Positions 27,091 to 37,451 of a DNA stretch of 64,000 nt are shown here, piece after piece. The number at the start of each line of letters is the position of its first letter. The first letter of the stretch is position 1. Origin of the DNA: Nitratireductor arenosus (GTDB lineage: Bacteria; Pseudomonadota; Alphaproteobacteria; Rhizobiales; Rhizobiaceae); assembly GCF_009742725.1 (NCBI RefSeq), contig NZ_WPHG01000003.1:62001-126000 (forward strand). Direction: 5' to 3'. The translations under genes were made by a program, and so were the position numbers. The notes below the pieces were generated by a model. The model ran no database searches. It had not been told where the DNA came from and saw only the letters and a list, made by a program, of their open reading frames with translations.

Positions 27091-28491
27091 ATGAGCAACA
27101 AAAAGACCAGCAACGAAATGTGGGGCGGACGTTTTGCCTCGGGGCCGGCGGCCGTCATGGAGGCGATCAACGCATCCATCGGCTTCGACCGCAAGCTTTA
27201 CGCCCAGGACATTCGCGGCTCGCTCGCCCATAGCGAAATGCTCGCCGAAACAGGCATAATCTCGGCGGAGGATCAAAACCGTATCGCTCACGGCCTGAAC
27301 ACGATCCTGCGAGAAATTGAGGCGGGCGAGTTCGTCTTTTCAGCCGCGCGCGAGGATATCCATATGAATATCGAGGCCCGCCTGGCCGAATTGATCGGGC
27401 CGGCGGCCGGGCGTCTGCATACCGCGCGCTCGCGCAACGACCAGGTCGCCGTCGATTTCCGGCTGTGGGTGAAGGAGGAGCTTACCCGCACCGCCGAGGC
27501 ACTCAAGGCACTGATCGGCGCCTTTCTGGCGCGCGCCGACGAACACGCCGCAACCATCATGCCGGGTTTCACCCATCTGCAGTCGGCCCAGCCCGTGACC
27601 TTCGGACATCATTGCATGGCCTATGTGGAGATGTTCGGCCGCGATCTGTCACGGGTGCGCGACGCGTTGGAGCGTCTTGACGAAAGCCCGCTCGGCGCCG
27701 CCGCGCTCGCCGGCACCGGCTTTCCGATCGACCGCGCCATGACCGCAAGGGCGCTCGGTTTCCGCGGCCCGACCCGCAATTCGATCGACAGCGTGTCGGA
27801 TCGCGACTTCGCGCTCGAATTCCTGTCGACGGCGGCGATCTGCGCCACGCATTTGTCGCGCCTGGCCGAGGAGATCGTCATCTGGTCGACGCCGCAATTC
27901 GGCTTCGTGCGCCTGTCGGATTCCTTTTCGACCGGCTCCTCGATCATGCCGCAGAAGAAGAACCCCGACGCCGCCGAACTCGTCCGCGCCAAGACCGGGC
28001 GCATCAATGGCGACCTGCTTGCCTTGCTGACGGTGATGAAGGGCCTGCCGCTCGCCTATTCCAAGGACATGCAGGAAGACAAGGAGGCGGTGTTCGATGC
28101 CGCCGAAGCACTGGAGCTCATGCTGGCGGCGATGACCGGCATGGTCGCCGACCTTGCGGTCGACAAGACCGCCATGCGCAAGGCGGCCGGCGCCGGCTAT
28201 TCGACCGCGACCGATCTCGCCGACTGGCTGGTACGGGTGGCCGGTCTGCCGTTCCGCGAGGCGCACCATGTTACCGGCCGCGCCGTGGCGCTGGCCGAAA
28301 GCAGGAAAACCGCGCTCGAAAAACTGACCCTAGCCGAATTGCAGGCAATCCATGCCAGTATCACCGAGGACGTTTATTCGGTTCTGTCGGTGCGCAATTC
28401 GGTACGCAGCCGCACTTCCTTCGGCGGCACCGCGCCTGGCGAGGTGCGCCGCCAGATTCGCTCCTGGAAAAAACGGCTGGCGCGGGCCTGA
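27091..28491 (+). CDS. argH: argininosuccinate lyase
   Basis: Last step of arginine synthesis: argininosuccinate to arginine and fumarate. It has 466 residues. The fumarase/aspartase superfamily signature [12 protein letters not shown] begins at residue 282 and contains the catalytic serine (283/284); TARSRNDQ at about 111-118 and the HLQSAQP loop (about 160) complete the active site. It is divergent from tlpA and followed by lptM and lysA, an order I recall as conserved in Rhizobiales. Confidence 0.97.
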   Translation: MSNKKTSNEMWGGRFASGPAAVMEAINASIGFDRKLYAQDIRGSLAHSEMLAETGIISAEDQNRIAHGLNTILREIEAGEFVFSAAREDIHMNIEARLAELIGPAAGRLHTARSRNDQVAVDFRLWVKEELTRTAEALKALIGAFLARADEHAATIMPGFTHLQSAQPVTFGHHCMAYVEMFGRDLSRVRDALERLDESPLGAAALAGTGFPIDRAMTARALGFRGPTRNSIDSVSDRDFALEFLSTAAICATHLSRLAEEIVIWSTPQFGFVRLSDSFSTGSSIMPQKKNPDAAELVRAKTGRINGDLLALLTVMKGLPLAYSKDMQEDKEAVFDAAEALELMLAAMTGMVADLAVDKTAMRKAAGAGYSTATDLADWLVRVAGLPFREAHHVTGRAVALAESRKTALEKLTLAELQAIHASITEDVYSVLSVRNSVRSRTSFGGTAPGEVRRQIRSWKKRLARA

Positions 28492-28550
28492 CGCCGCGTT
28501 CCAAAAGGGGTGCATCGCAAAACGATCTCCGCTAAACACAGTGCATCGTC

Positions 28551-28775
28551 ATGACGAGGATTGCCATGAGCCTCCGCCGAACCGCCCTGCTGTTTGCCCT
28601 GCTGGCCGTCGCTGGCTCCCTGGCTGCATGCGGGCGTCGCGGTCCGCCGATCACGCCTTACGAGGCCGCGCTGGAAAAACGCGCCGAGGCCGAGAAGAGG
28701 GGCGAGGAACTGCCGCCGGCGCCCGAGCCGCCGCAAGCTGACAAACCCTTCATCCTCGACGGCCTGATCGACTAA
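28551..28775 (+). CDS. lptM: LptM-like small lipoprotein
   Basis: Short lipoprotein (74 residues from 28551, 69 from ATG 28566). A signal peptide with lipobox S-L-A-A-C is followed directly by CGRRGPP, the pattern of LptM (YifL), the lipoprotein that assists LptD disulfide maturation in the outer membrane. The rest is Glu/Ala/Pro-rich and ends in a hydrophobic ILDGLID. Its place between argH and lysA matches the usual position of this small gene in alphaproteobacteria. Confidence 0.82.
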   Translation: MTRIAMSLRRTALLFALLAVAGSLAACGRRGPPITPYEAALEKRAEAEKRGEELPPAPEPPQADKPFILDGLID

Positions 28776-28838
28776 TGCGCGGCGCTGTCCGGCGCCCTCG
28801 CGCCGACCCGCCGGAAATTTCTCTTTGCTGGACATGAC

Positions 28839-30104
28839 GTGAACCATTTCGACTATCGCGACGGCGTCCTGTTCGCCGAAGACGTGCCGGTGCCGCGGGT
28901 CGCGGCCGCCGTCGGCACCCCGTTCTATTGCTATTCGACCGCCACTCTGAGCCGGCACTACACAGTGTTTTCGGACGCCTTCGCCGATCTCGACGCACTG
29001 GTGTGTTACGCGATGAAGGCGAATTCAAACCAGGCGGTACTGAAAACGCTCGCCGGCCTCGGCGCCGGCGCCGACGTGGTCTCGGAGGGCGAGTTGCGCC
29101 GCGCGCTGGCGGCTGGCATCGCACCGGGAAAAATCCTGTTTTCGGGCGTCGGCAAGACCGCCGCCGAGATGGACTTCGCGCTCCAGGCCGGCATTTTCTG
29201 CTTCAACGTGGAATCCGAGCCCGAACTGGAGCTGTTGTCGGCGCGCGCAGTCGCGGCCGGGCGGGTCGCGCCGATCTCGCTGCGCATCAACCCGGACGTC
29301 GATGCCAGGACGCACCGCAAGATTTCCACCGGCAAGGCTGAAAACAAGTTCGGCATCGCCTGGCAGCATGCGCGCGACGCCTATCGTCGCGCCGCCGCCC
29401 TGCCGGGGCTGCGCGTCGCCGGCGTCGACATGCATATCGGCAGCCAGATCACCGAGTTGCAGCCTTTCGACGACGCCTTCGCTCTGCTGACGGAATTGAC
29501 GCAGGCGCTGCGAGCCGACGGCCACGCCATCGAGCATGTCGATCTTGGCGGTGGGCTCGGCATTCCCTACCGTTTCGACGACGATCCGCCGCCCTTGCCG
29601 GATGCTTATGCGGCTATCGTACGCAAGCGCATGGCCGGGCTGGGCGTCAAGGTGATCTTCGAGCCGGGGCGCATGATCGTCGGCAATGCCGGCATCCTGG
29701 TGTCGAGCGTCATCTTTGTGAAGGAAGGCGATGCCCGTAACTTCCTGATCGTCGACGCGGCCATGAACGATTTGATCCGCCCGACGCTCTACGACGCCTA
29801 TCACGACATCCGCCCGGTCGTGCAGCCGGGTCCCGACACGCAGCATCTGACGGTCGATGTGGTCGGGCCGGTGTGCGAGACCGGCGACTATCTCGGACTG
29901 GAACGGTCCCTGCCCCGGATGGAGCCGGGCAACCTGATCGCGGTTGGTACGGCCGGTGCTTATGGCGCGGTGCAGTCGGGCACCTACAACACCCGCCTGC
30001 TGGTGCCCGAGGTGCTGGTCAACGGCGATCGGTATCATGTCGTGCGCCCGCGTCCGACCTATGACGCGCTGATCGGCCTGGATTCGGTTCCCGACTGGCT
30101 TTAG
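28839..30104 (+). CDS. lysA: diaminopimelate decarboxylase
   Basis: PLP enzyme that decarboxylates meso-diaminopimelate to lysine. It has 421 residues from GTG 28839. The PLP lysine is K60 (CYAMKANSNQ), the substrate loop HIGSQIT is at about 203-209, the phosphate site GGGLGIPY at about 236-243, and the GPVCETGDYL motif carries the active-site Cys of the dimer partner. It lies 63 bases after the lipoprotein gene. Confidence 0.97.
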   Translation: MNHFDYRDGVLFAEDVPVPRVAAAVGTPFYCYSTATLSRHYTVFSDAFADLDALVCYAMKANSNQAVLKTLAGLGAGADVVSEGELRRALAAGIAPGKILFSGVGKTAAEMDFALQAGIFCFNVESEPELELLSARAVAAGRVAPISLRINPDVDARTHRKISTGKAENKFGIAWQHARDAYRRAAALPGLRVAGVDMHIGSQITELQPFDDAFALLTELTQALRADGHAIEHVDLGGGLGIPYRFDDDPPPLPDAYAAIVRKRMAGLGVKVIFEPGRMIVGNAGILVSSVIFVKEGDARNFLIVDAAMNDLIRPTLYDAYHDIRPVVQPGPDTQHLTVDVVGPVCETGDYLGLERSLPRMEPGNLIAVGTAGAYGAVQSGTYNTRLLVPEVLVNGDRYHVVRPRPTYDALIGLDSVPDWL

Positions 30105-30247
30105 CGCGGGGAAAGCGCGCCTGATGATCCCCGAATGGCCGCACGATCACGATTGCGGGAATTGCCTCGTCTTCGCCGTCATTTGAGATATCTTGTGAGT
30201 CGTGACGCGGTGTCGATCGGCGGCCGCGAGCGGAACAGGACGACGCA

Positions 30248-32809
30248 ATGGCGACAGACCCCGCGGGCCGCGCCGGCGGAAACGGCTCCCTGAAGATCGG
30301 CCGAACGCGGTTTTCGGCCGGGCTGGCGATGCTTGCCGAGCGTGGTTGGCCGCTTGTCCTGCCGCTGTTGTTGGTGGCGGGGCTTTTCCTCGCGGCCTCA
30401 TGGTTCGGCCTGTTCCGTCTCTTCCCCGACTGGGCGCGCATCGCCGCGGTGATCGCCTTCGGCCTGGCGGCGCTTGCCGCGCTCTATCCCTTGCATGCCT
30501 TCCGCTGGCCGTCGGCGACGGAGATCGACCGGCGCATCGAGTTGGCCAACAGGCTTCGGCATCGCCCGGTCACAACCCAGACGGACCGGCCCGCCGGATC
30601 GGCTGACGATTTTTCCGACGCGCTGTGGCGCGAGCACCAGCGCCGCCTCGCCGAAGGTCTCGGAGCGCTTTCGGGCGATCTGCCGCGCCCGCGCGTGCCC
30701 GAACGCGATCCCTGGGCCCTGCGTGCCCTGGTTCCGCTGCTGCTCGTTGTCGGTTTCGCCTTTTCGACCAGCCCCTATGGCGGGCGCGTCGGCGACGCGT
30801 TTCGTCCGCATGCGGCGACCGGCGCGGTGCCGGCGCGCATCGACGCCTGGGTGACGCCGCCATCCTATACCGGTAAGCCGCCGATTTTCCTGACTGCCGA
30901 AACCAATCGCGGGCAGGAGGGCTTCGAGGTGCCGGCCGGAAGCGAGGTGTCGCTGCGCGTTACCGGCGGTTCGGGTGAGGAATCGCTTTCTTTCCGCGCG
31001 GCCGCCGCGCCCGAGGGGGCCGATATGACGGCCACGGCCGATGGCGAAGCGGCCCGGCCCGGGGTCTCGCAGTTTGTCTACCGCCTGCGCGAGGACGGCA
31101 CGCTCTCCCTGATGACGGGCATGCGCGAACTCGACCGGTGGGCCTTCACCGTGATCCCGGACCAGCCGCCGCGGATCGCTTTCGTGGAGGAGCCGAAACG
31201 CGCGGTCAACGGCACGCTTGAACTCGTCTACGAGATCGAGGACGATTACGGCGCGGCCTCGGCGCGCGCGATCATCAAACAGCGGGCTTCGCCGCCGGAG
31301 AATGCCCGGCCCCTTTACGAGGCGCCGGACCTGCCGCTTTCGCTGCCGCGCCGCGGCGCGGACGAAAACCGTGCCAAGACCTCCCGCGACCTGACCGAAC
31401 ATCCCTGGGCGGGTGTCGAGGTCGGCATGCGGTTGGCTGCGGTCGACGATGCCGGCCAGGAGGCAACGAGCGAGGACAAGACGCTCGTCCTGCCCGAGCG
31501 GCCCTTTACCAATCCGCTGGCGCGCGCGGTGATCGAGCAGCGCCGGCTTCTGGCGCTCGACGCCAACCGCAAGGCACGGGTGCTGGCGCTGATGGACGCC
31601 GTCACGTTGAGACCCGAGGATACGTTCGACGCCATGGCGCATTATCTGGCCCTGGTGAGCGCGCGCGAGCGTCTGGCGCTGGCCGGCGACGACGATGCGC
31701 TGCGCGGCGTGGTCGACTATCTGTGGGAGATCGCCCTCGGTATCGAGGACGGCGACCTGACGGCGGCCGAAAAACGCCTGCGTGCCGCCCAGCAGGCCCT
31801 GCGCGACGCGCTGGAAAACGGCGCGTCGGACGAGGAGATCGAGCAGTTGATGGCCGAACTGCGCGAGGCTATGCAGGAGTTCCTGCGCGAATTCGCCGAG
31901 CGTGCCGCGCGCGACCCCAACATGGCCATGCAGATGCCGCAGAACGGCGAGGAACTGCGCCGCAACGACATCGACCGGATGCTCGACCAGATCGAGGATC
32001 TCGCGCGTTCGGGCGCCCGCGACAAAGCCCAGGAACTCCTGTCGCAACTGCAGAATATGATGAACAATCTCCAGGCCGGTCGCCACCAGCGCCAGCAGGG
32101 CGACGGCCAGCAGAGCGAGATGCGCCAGCAGATGGACAAGCTTGGCGAGATCATGCGTCGCCAGCAGGAAATGATGAACGAGACTCACCGGCTCGACCAG
32201 ATGCGGCGCGGCCAGCAAGGTCAGGATCCCGGTGAGCGGCGCGGCCAGAACGGCGGGCAACGCGGCGACAATGGCGAGCAGGGGCAAAACGGCCAGGGCG
32301 GCATGAGCGCGGAGGAATTCGCCGAAGCGTTGCGCCAATTGCAGCAAGGCCAGGGCCAGCTGCGCGGCGAACTGGGTGAATTGACCAATCGCCTCGAAGG
32401 CATGGGCATTCAACCCGGCCAGGGCTTCGGCGAAGCCGGCGAGGCGATGGGCGAGGCCGGCGAGGCGCTCGGTGAGGGCCAGGGCGATCGCGCCGTCGGC
32501 GAGCAGGGCCGCGCGCTCGAAGCACTGCGCCGCGGCGCGCAGGATATGATGCAGCAGATGCGCCAGGCCATGCAGGGCGAGCAGGGTGGTTCGGAGGAAG
32601 GCGGGCGCCAGCAGAACGCCGACCGCGATCCACTCGGCCGGCCGCGCGCCACGACCGGCCCCGATTTCGGCGATTCGGTCGAGGTGCCCGACGAGATCGA
32701 CGTTCAGCGCGCGCGGCGCATTCTCGAAGCGATCCGCCGCCGGCTCGGCGATGCGCTGAGCCCCGAGCTGGAAAAGGACTATCTCGAACGCCTGTTGCAG
32801 CTCGAATAG
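30248..32809 (+). CDS. TIGR02302 / DUF4175 family membrane protein
   Basis: Large protein of 853 residues characteristic of Rhizobiales, function unknown. Two membrane helices near the N-terminus (about 36-57 and 62-82) and a third around 157-175 are followed by a periplasmic-like region, a helical Glu/Ala-rich middle, and a very Gln/Gly-rich, low-complexity part (about 610-800) with many GQ, QGQ and MGEAGEA repeats. A short helical domain ends the protein. It follows lysA after 143 bases. The Gln/Gly stretch has an unbroken mirror frame on the other strand, which I treat as a shadow. Confidence 0.85.
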   Translation: MATDPAGRAGGNGSLKIGRTRFSAGLAMLAERGWPLVLPLLLVAGLFLAASWFGLFRLFPDWARIAAVIAFGLAALAALYPLHAFRWPSATEIDRRIELANRLRHRPVTTQTDRPAGSADDFSDALWREHQRRLAEGLGALSGDLPRPRVPERDPWALRALVPLLLVVGFAFSTSPYGGRVGDAFRPHAATGAVPARIDAWVTPPSYTGKPPIFLTAETNRGQEGFEVPAGSEVSLRVTGGSGEESLSFRAAAAPEGADMTATADGEAARPGVSQFVYRLREDGTLSLMTGMRELDRWAFTVIPDQPPRIAFVEEPKRAVNGTLELVYEIEDDYGAASARAIIKQRASPPENARPLYEAPDLPLSLPRRGADENRAKTSRDLTEHPWAGVEVGMRLAAVDDAGQEATSEDKTLVLPERPFTNPLARAVIEQRRLLALDANRKARVLALMDAVTLRPEDTFDAMAHYLALVSARERLALAGDDDALRGVVDYLWEIALGIEDGDLTAAEKRLRAAQQALRDALENGASDEEIEQLMAELREAMQEFLREFAERAARDPNMAMQMPQNGEELRRNDIDRMLDQIEDLARSGARDKAQELLSQLQNMMNNLQAGRHQRQQGDGQQSEMRQQMDKLGEIMRRQQEMMNETHRLDQMRRGQQGQDPGERRGQNGGQRGDNGEQGQNGQGGMSAEEFAEALRQLQQGQGQLRGELGELTNRLEGMGIQPGQGFGEAGEAMGEAGEALGEGQGDRAVGEQGRALEALRRGAQDMMQQMRQAMQGEQGGSEEGGRQQNADRDPLGRPRATTGPDFGDSVEVPDEIDVQRARRILEAIRRRLGDALSPELEKDYLERLLQLE

Positions 32810-32922
32810 GCGCTGCGCCCGCGCCAGGTCCTGTGGCTCGAAATGCCCGACCACATCCGGGCGGGACTGGCGAGACCGCGCGCAAATACCCATCTCACGA
32901 CCGACAGGATCTGGAGCGGACC

Positions 32923-33393
32923 ATGACCGGCAAGACGTACCGAAAGACCCGTGAGGCGCTCGAGCGGCTGAGCGCGGAGCAGTTTCGTGTCACCCAGCAA
33001 AACGGCACCGAGCGGCCGTTTTCGGGCGCCTATGTCGATAACAAGGATGCGGGCCTCTATGTCGACATCGTCAGCGGTGAGCCGCTTTTTGCGTCGACCG
33101 ACAAGTTCGAGTCCGGCTGCGGCTGGCCGAGCTTCACCCGCCCGCTAGCAGCCGCCGAGATTGTCGAGAACCTGGATGAGAGCCACGGTATGCGACGCAT
33201 CGAGGTGCGCTCGGGCCATGCCGACAGTCATCTTGGCCATGTCTTCGAGGACGGGCCGCGCGAGGCCACCGGCCTGCGCTATTGTATCAACTCCGCCGCC
33301 TTGCGCTTCGTTCCCGCCGCGGAAATGGAGGCTGAGGGCTATGGTGAGTTTCTGCACCTGTTCGCCGAGAAGGAGAAGACCGATGAGCGCTGA
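32923..33393 (+). CDS. msrB: peptide-methionine (R)-S-oxide reductase MsrB
   Basis: Repairs methionine-R-sulfoxide in proteins. It has 156 residues. The catalytic cysteine is C121 in [12 protein letters not shown] and the likely resolving residue is C66 in SGCGWPSF. The CxxC zinc pairs of the E. coli-type enzyme are missing ([13 protein letters not shown] stands where the first pair would be), so this is the zinc-free form. ATG 32923 has CTGGAGCGG upstream. It overlaps msrA by 11 bases. Confidence 0.94.
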   Translation: MTGKTYRKTREALERLSAEQFRVTQQNGTERPFSGAYVDNKDAGLYVDIVSGEPLFASTDKFESGCGWPSFTRPLAAAEIVENLDESHGMRRIEVRSGHADSHLGHVFEDGPREATGLRYCINSAALRFVPAAEMEAEGYGEFLHLFAEKEKTDER

Positions 33394-33913
33394 CATCGAA
33401 CGCGCCGTGCTTGCGGGGGGCTGTTTCTGGGGCATGCAGGATCTGCTGCGCCGGCTCCCGGGTGTGGTCGCAACCCGCGTCGGCTATACGGGCGGAGATA
33501 CAGACCGGCCGGTCTACGAGACCGTGAAGAAGGGAACGACCGGCCATGCCGAGGCGATCGAGATCGAATTCGATCCCGGCAAGACCACCTATCGGGCGGT
33601 CCTGGAGCTGTTTTTCCAGATCCACGATCCCACGACCCTGGACCGCCAGGGCAACGATGTCGGCAGCCAGTACCGCTCGGCGATTTTCTACACCACCGAC
33701 GAGCAGCACCGCATTGCCGAGGACACGATCGCCGATGTCGAGGCGTCGGGCCTGTGGCCAGGCAGGGTGGTAACCGAAATCGTGCCGGCCGGTGCGTTCT
33801 GGGAAGCAGAGCCCGCTCATCAGGACTATCTGGAAAAATATCCGAACGGCTACACCTGCCACTTCCCGCGCCCGGGCTGGACGCTGCCGGTTCGAAATAC
33901 GCTGACGGCCTGA
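33383..33913 (+). CDS. msrA: peptide-methionine (S)-S-oxide reductase MsrA
   Basis: Repairs methionine-S-sulfoxide, complementing MsrB. It has 176 residues. The active site GGCFWG puts the nucleophile at C14; the substrate-binding [12 protein letters not shown] and YRSAIFYT elements are present. The resolving Cys may be C166 (GYTCHFP). The start at 33383 lies inside the msrB end with AAGGAGAAG upstream, so the pair is translationally coupled. The 265 bases after it (33914-34178) show no gene or clear terminator. Confidence 0.95.
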   Translation: MSADIERAVLAGGCFWGMQDLLRRLPGVVATRVGYTGGDTDRPVYETVKKGTTGHAEAIEIEFDPGKTTYRAVLELFFQIHDPTTLDRQGNDVGSQYRSAIFYTTDEQHRIAEDTIADVEASGLWPGRVVTEIVPAGAFWEAEPAHQDYLEKYPNGYTCHFPRPGWTLPVRNTLTA

Positions 33914-34178
33914 TCACCGCGCACTGTCGGCCGCAGGCAGCGGCACGGATCGGATCTGGACGCGTACGCTCGCTTCCGGCCCGGCCAGCATAGCGCGACG
34001 GCCACCCGCCGCCCTATGCTGGTTGTGTGGTGCCATCACGATACTTTCTGTAATACCCTTTGTCATGGCCGCGCGGCAGCGAGTCGCGCCGCGCCGGAAA
34101 CCCGGTCATCCGCTCTATGGGTCACGACGCACCTGAGGCAGACGTCCGGGCGCGCGTAACCGCCTGACAGGAGGGGCG

Positions 34179-35426
34179 ATGTCGTCGGAACTGGTTGTCG
34201 GACTGTTGTTCCTGGTGGCCGCCTACGCCTTGCTGTCGCGCGTGCTGGAAGTCCGCCTGATCACCTTGCCGATGGTATTCACCGCAACAGGGCTCGTCGT
34301 CGGGCTCGCCGGCGCGGAAATCGTGCCGATGCATGGCGGGCGCGAAGTCGTGCATATGGTCGCCGAGGTGACGCTGGTGCTGGTGCTGTTTTCCGATGCC
34401 TCGCGTATCAGCCTGCGCGCGCTGTCGGGCGGTTTCGCTATTCCCGTGCGTATGCTTTTAATCGGCATGCCGCTGACGGTGCTGTTCGGCACGCTGATCG
34501 CCAAATGGGTCTCGCCCGACCAATCCTGGGCGCTCGCCATGCTGGTCGCCGCCATTCTCACCCCCACCGACGCAGCGCTCAGCCAGCCGGTGGTCACCAG
34601 CGATGCGGTGCCGGGGCCGATCCGCCGCGGCATCAATGTCGAAAGCGGGCTCAATGACGGTCTGGCCCTGCCGATCGTTCTTATCGCGGCCACGCTTGCC
34701 GCCGGCGCCGGCACCATCGATGCAGCCCAGCAGCCTGGCGGGCTCGCCGCCTTCGCGCTGAAGCAGGTCGTGCTCGGCCCGCTGGTCGGCGTGGCGATCG
34801 GTTTCGGCGCCGCGCGCCTGCTCGATGTCGCCATCCGGGTCGGGACGTTGAGCGAGGTCTATCAGGGTATCTTTTTCCTCAGCATCGCCTTCATCGCCTA
34901 TTTCGGGGCCGAACTGGTCGGCGGCAACGGCTTTATTGCCGCCTTCACCGGCGGGCTCGCCTTCGGCAACAGCCTGCGCGCTTCCGCGCGCTTCATCGAG
35001 GAGTTCATGGAAGGGGAGGGTCGGTTGCTGACCATGCTGACCTTCCTGATCTTCGGCGCGGTGCTGGCGCCGCTCGGCTTCCAGCATGCCAGCCTGAAGA
35101 CCGTGGCGCTCGCGATCCTGTTCCTGACCGTCGTGCGCATGTTGCCGATCTGGCTGTCATTGGCGGGGTCGGGGCTGGGCAATTACGAAAAGCTGTTTCT
35201 GGGCTGGTTCGGGCCGCGCGGCCTGGCCTCGATCCTATTCGTGCTTTACGTACTCGAACAGTTCAACGTGCCGGGGCGCGACGAACTGATCGCCTGCGTG
35301 GTGCTGACCGTGCTGATCAGCATCGTTGCCCACGGGCTGACCGCAAGCCCGCTGGCCGCCCGCTTCGCCGGCCGAACCGAGGCCGGCAGGGGCGAACCGG
35401 CGGAAAAAGTGCCCGGCGATCATTGA
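34179..35426 (+). CDS. cation:proton antiporter (CPA1/NhaP type)
   Basis: Membrane antiporter of 415 residues with about 12 hydrophobic segments and the Na+/H+ exchanger core. ATLTPTDAALSQPVV-type wording (AAILTPTDAALSQ, about 126-138) and the following GINVESGLNDGLALPI (about 152-167) contain the conserved Thr-Asp and Asn-Asp ion-site pair of CPA1 proteins. It has no long cytosolic tail. It probably exchanges Na+ or K+ for protons in pH or salt homeostasis. A terminator-like hairpin begins within its last codons. Confidence 0.87.
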   Translation: MSSELVVGLLFLVAAYALLSRVLEVRLITLPMVFTATGLVVGLAGAEIVPMHGGREVVHMVAEVTLVLVLFSDASRISLRALSGGFAIPVRMLLIGMPLTVLFGTLIAKWVSPDQSWALAMLVAAILTPTDAALSQPVVTSDAVPGPIRRGINVESGLNDGLALPIVLIAATLAAGAGTIDAAQQPGGLAAFALKQVVLGPLVGVAIGFGAARLLDVAIRVGTLSEVYQGIFFLSIAFIAYFGAELVGGNGFIAAFTGGLAFGNSLRASARFIEEFMEGEGRLLTMLTFLIFGAVLAPLGFQHASLKTVALAILFLTVVRMLPIWLSLAGSGLGNYEKLFLGWFGPRGLASILFVLYVLEQFNVPGRDELIACVVLTVLISIVAHGLTASPLAARFAGRTEAGRGEPAEKVPGDH

Positions 35427-35447
35427 CCGCCGGGCATCCGACTTTTT
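35410..35447 (+). terminator. hairpin terminator after the antiporter gene
   Basis: TGCCCGGCG (35410-35418) and CGCCGGGCA (35428-35436) form a perfect 9-base stem; the antiporter stop codon (35424-35426) lies in the loop. A run of five T (35443-35447) follows after six bases. It probably ends transcription of the antiporter and shields the convergent M28-like gene. Confidence 0.6.
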
Positions 35448-35502
35448 GACCCTCCGGCCGGCGCCTCGGCGCCGGGCTCCACGGTGCGCTCGCGGCGGAC
35501 GA

Positions 35503-37230
35503 TCAGCCGGCGACGAGCGCGATGTGGCGCTGGGCCTGGCGCAGCGCCGAGATCAGGCGGTTTTGTCCACGCACGAGCTGGGTCCTCGCGAAACCGAGCG
35601 TGGTGTCGTCGAACCGGTCGAGTTCGGCGGCAGCCGCTATCGACGGCAGCGGCGGAATGGTCAGGGCCGGATCGTGACGGAACCGGTTGACGCGGGTGAA
35701 GTTGATAGGCACCAGGATGCGCGCCAGGTCCTGGATCACCCGGTTGGCCTTGCCGGCGTCGACCGCTTTTGACGCGACACGGCCATAGAAATCCTCGAGC
35801 GCAGCCCTGAGGTCCCTGACCGCCTTCGTGGACGGTGTGAGGTCGAAACGGTCTCCGGCCTTGGCCTGGTACTCCGCCACCGTCTCGGCGAATTCCTTCG
35901 CCGTCGCGCGCCAGTCGAACGGCAGGATCTCGGCGTTGGCGTTGCGCAGCACGGCGAGCAAATAGACCTTGATGTCGCGCAGCAGGATGTCCTTGTCGGC
36001 GATCTCCAGCGTGTCGTTTTCGGTGTGCCAGGCGATGTTGCCGCCGCAGCCGCCGACCGTGTAGTACTCCTTCTCCTCGCGCAGCACGTCAGGCATGGTC
36101 GACGACAGCATCAGATAGCTGGAAATGCCGATATTGTTGAAGGAATAGTCGCCCGCCCGGTGCGGCCGCTCACCCTCGATCGCCTTGCCGGCGACCTCTT
36201 CGATCACCCCGGCCAGAAAATCCTCGGTTTCGCTCATCCGGGTCAGGTTGATGAACTCGGTGGCCCAGCGGCAGCCGGGACTGTCGCAATTGACCTGGGC
36301 GACGCAATTATCCTCCAGGTCGAGCGCGAAGGCGTCTGAAAACCAAGTCGAGCCGGCATAGCGGCCGGTCGAATGGCCCGGCCACCAGCAGATCCGCACC
36401 GAACGTTTCAACGCGCCGCGATTGGCCCACAGAACGCGCGCGATCTCCAGCATCGTCGCGTCGCCGGTGGCGTTGTCGCCCACGCCGACGTCCCAACTGT
36501 CGAGATGGCCGTGCAGGAAGACATATTTGTCGGGCTCTTCGCTGCCCTTGATGAAAACCTCCAGCAGCTTGGAGCTGTACCAGCCTTCCTCCATCTCGGC
36601 GAACAGCGTCACGCTGCCGCCTTGATCGGCGATGGCGGCCAGCTCTTCCCCGTCCGGCTTGTTGACCGCGACGGCCGGGATTGTCGGCTTGCGCGGCAGA
36701 TCGTCGAGATCTGGCGTGCCCCAGATCGTGGTGCAGATGCCCCAATGGACATCGACGCCGGGATTGATGCCGATCACGCCGATCGCGCCGATCTCCTCGA
36801 ACTGCGCGACCAGACCGGGGCTCGCGAAGCCTTCCGACATCACGATCTTACCACGCACCCGCTCGGCGAGTTCCTTGGTGGTGTCGATCTTCTGCTCGAA
36901 CATGTCGGTGATCATGGCGTTGTGTCGCGCGCCGACATAAACGAGCGTTCCCGAAAGCCCGCTGCGCGCATCGACGCAATAGGCCGGCGGCTTTGCACGG
37001 TAGCTCTTGCCGTTCGCCTCTACGCGGGCGGCGCCCGGCAGGCTAAGATAGAGGCTCGGCTCGTGCACCGTCACCTCGACGCCATGCTTGCGCAGCCGCG
37101 AGACGACCTCGTCCATGCCGCGGTTCACGTCGTCCGGGTGTTCGCGCTTGAAGCTCGCGAAGCTCTCCACCAGCCCCCAGGGCTCGTCCAGCGTCACCGC
37201 ATCGAGGATCGCGGATTCGGTCTCGTTCAT
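35503..37230 (-). CDS. M28 family peptidase-like protein with PA domain, non-canonical catalytic site
   Basis: 575 residues. A PA-like insert (about 85-210) precedes an M28 metallopeptidase fold: FLHGHLDSWDVGVGDNATG at 238-256 provides H242, D244 and D252 as metal-site residues. In canonical M28 enzymes the next strand reads G-E-E-x-G-L-x-G-S with the catalytic Glu; here it reads WWPGHSTGRYAGSTWF (about 284-299), with His-Ser in place of Glu-Glu. A 120-residue C-terminal extension follows the peptidase core. No signal peptide is visible, so it is cytosolic. A strong AAAGGAGTG site precedes ATG 37230. An operator-like palindrome at 37260 links it to the IclR gene and the racemase/ABC operon. 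Confidence 0.82.
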   Translation of the reverse strand: MNETESAILDAVTLDEPWGLVESFASFKREHPDDVNRGMDEVVSRLRKHGVEVTVHEPSLYLSLPGAARVEANGKSYRAKPPAYCVDARSGLSGTLVYVGARHNAMITDMFEQKIDTTKELAERVRGKIVMSEGFASPGLVAQFEEIGAIGVIGINPGVDVHWGICTTIWGTPDLDDLPRKPTIPAVAVNKPDGEELAAIADQGGSVTLFAEMEEGWYSSKLLEVFIKGSEEPDKYVFLHGHLDSWDVGVGDNATGDATMLEIARVLWANRGALKRSVRICWWPGHSTGRYAGSTWFSDAFALDLEDNCVAQVNCDSPGCRWATEFINLTRMSETEDFLAGVIEEVAGKAIEGERPHRAGDYSFNNIGISSYLMLSSTMPDVLREEKEYYTVGGCGGNIAWHTENDTLEIADKDILLRDIKVYLLAVLRNANAEILPFDWRATAKEFAETVAEYQAKAGDRFDLTPSTKAVRDLRAALEDFYGRVASKAVDAGKANRVIQDLARILVPINFTRVNRFRHDPALTIPPLPSIAAAAELDRFDDTTLGFARTQLVRGQNRLISALRQAQRHIALVAG

Positions 37231-37259
37231 GCGAACACTCCTTTCTCGTTTTATCTATC

Positions 37260-37272
37260 GAAACAATGTTTT
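37260..37272. promoter_or_regulatory. IclR-type operator upstream of the M28-like gene
   Basis: GAAACAATGTTTT is a 6-1-6 palindrome with one mismatch, 30 bases upstream of the M28-like start. It matches the perfect copy (GAAACATTGTTTC) at 38342 upstream of the racemase operon. A degraded further half-site GAGAC lies at 37282. Form and spacing resemble GAAA-N5-TTTC operators of IclR-family regulators such as KdgR. Confidence 0.6.
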
Positions 37273-37451
37273 ATAATTATCGAGACGCTAACAGAGCTTC
37301 CGTGCCGCCGCAAGCCTTAGGGCCAGGGCACGGCGCGGTGCGAATTGGGTGCATCATCACGGTCGGCGCCGGTGGTGGTGCGTCGGCGGGCCATCGGGCT
37401 GGTGGGGGGCGTGGGCGGTTGGGAAAGGGCGCCTTAACGCGTGCCGCCTGC

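Noticed and set aside
27061-27291. N-terminal extension of TlpA
   Set aside because: It would overlap argH coding by about 200 bases; the membrane anchor starts right after ATG 27060.
28500-28550. possible separate regulatory element before lptM
   Set aside because: Only 59 bases between argH and lptM, with no repeat or hairpin that stands out.
30398-32893. 831-residue open frame on the minus strand opposite the TIGR02302 gene
   Set aside because: It mirrors the Gln/Gly- and Glu/Ala-rich gene; composition (Ala, Leu, His, Arg) is that of a GC-rich antisense shadow, with no domain and no ribosome site.
33914-34178. possible small gene or RNA after msrA
   Set aside because: No frame with a ribosome site and no strong stem-loop; treated as plain intergenic sequence.
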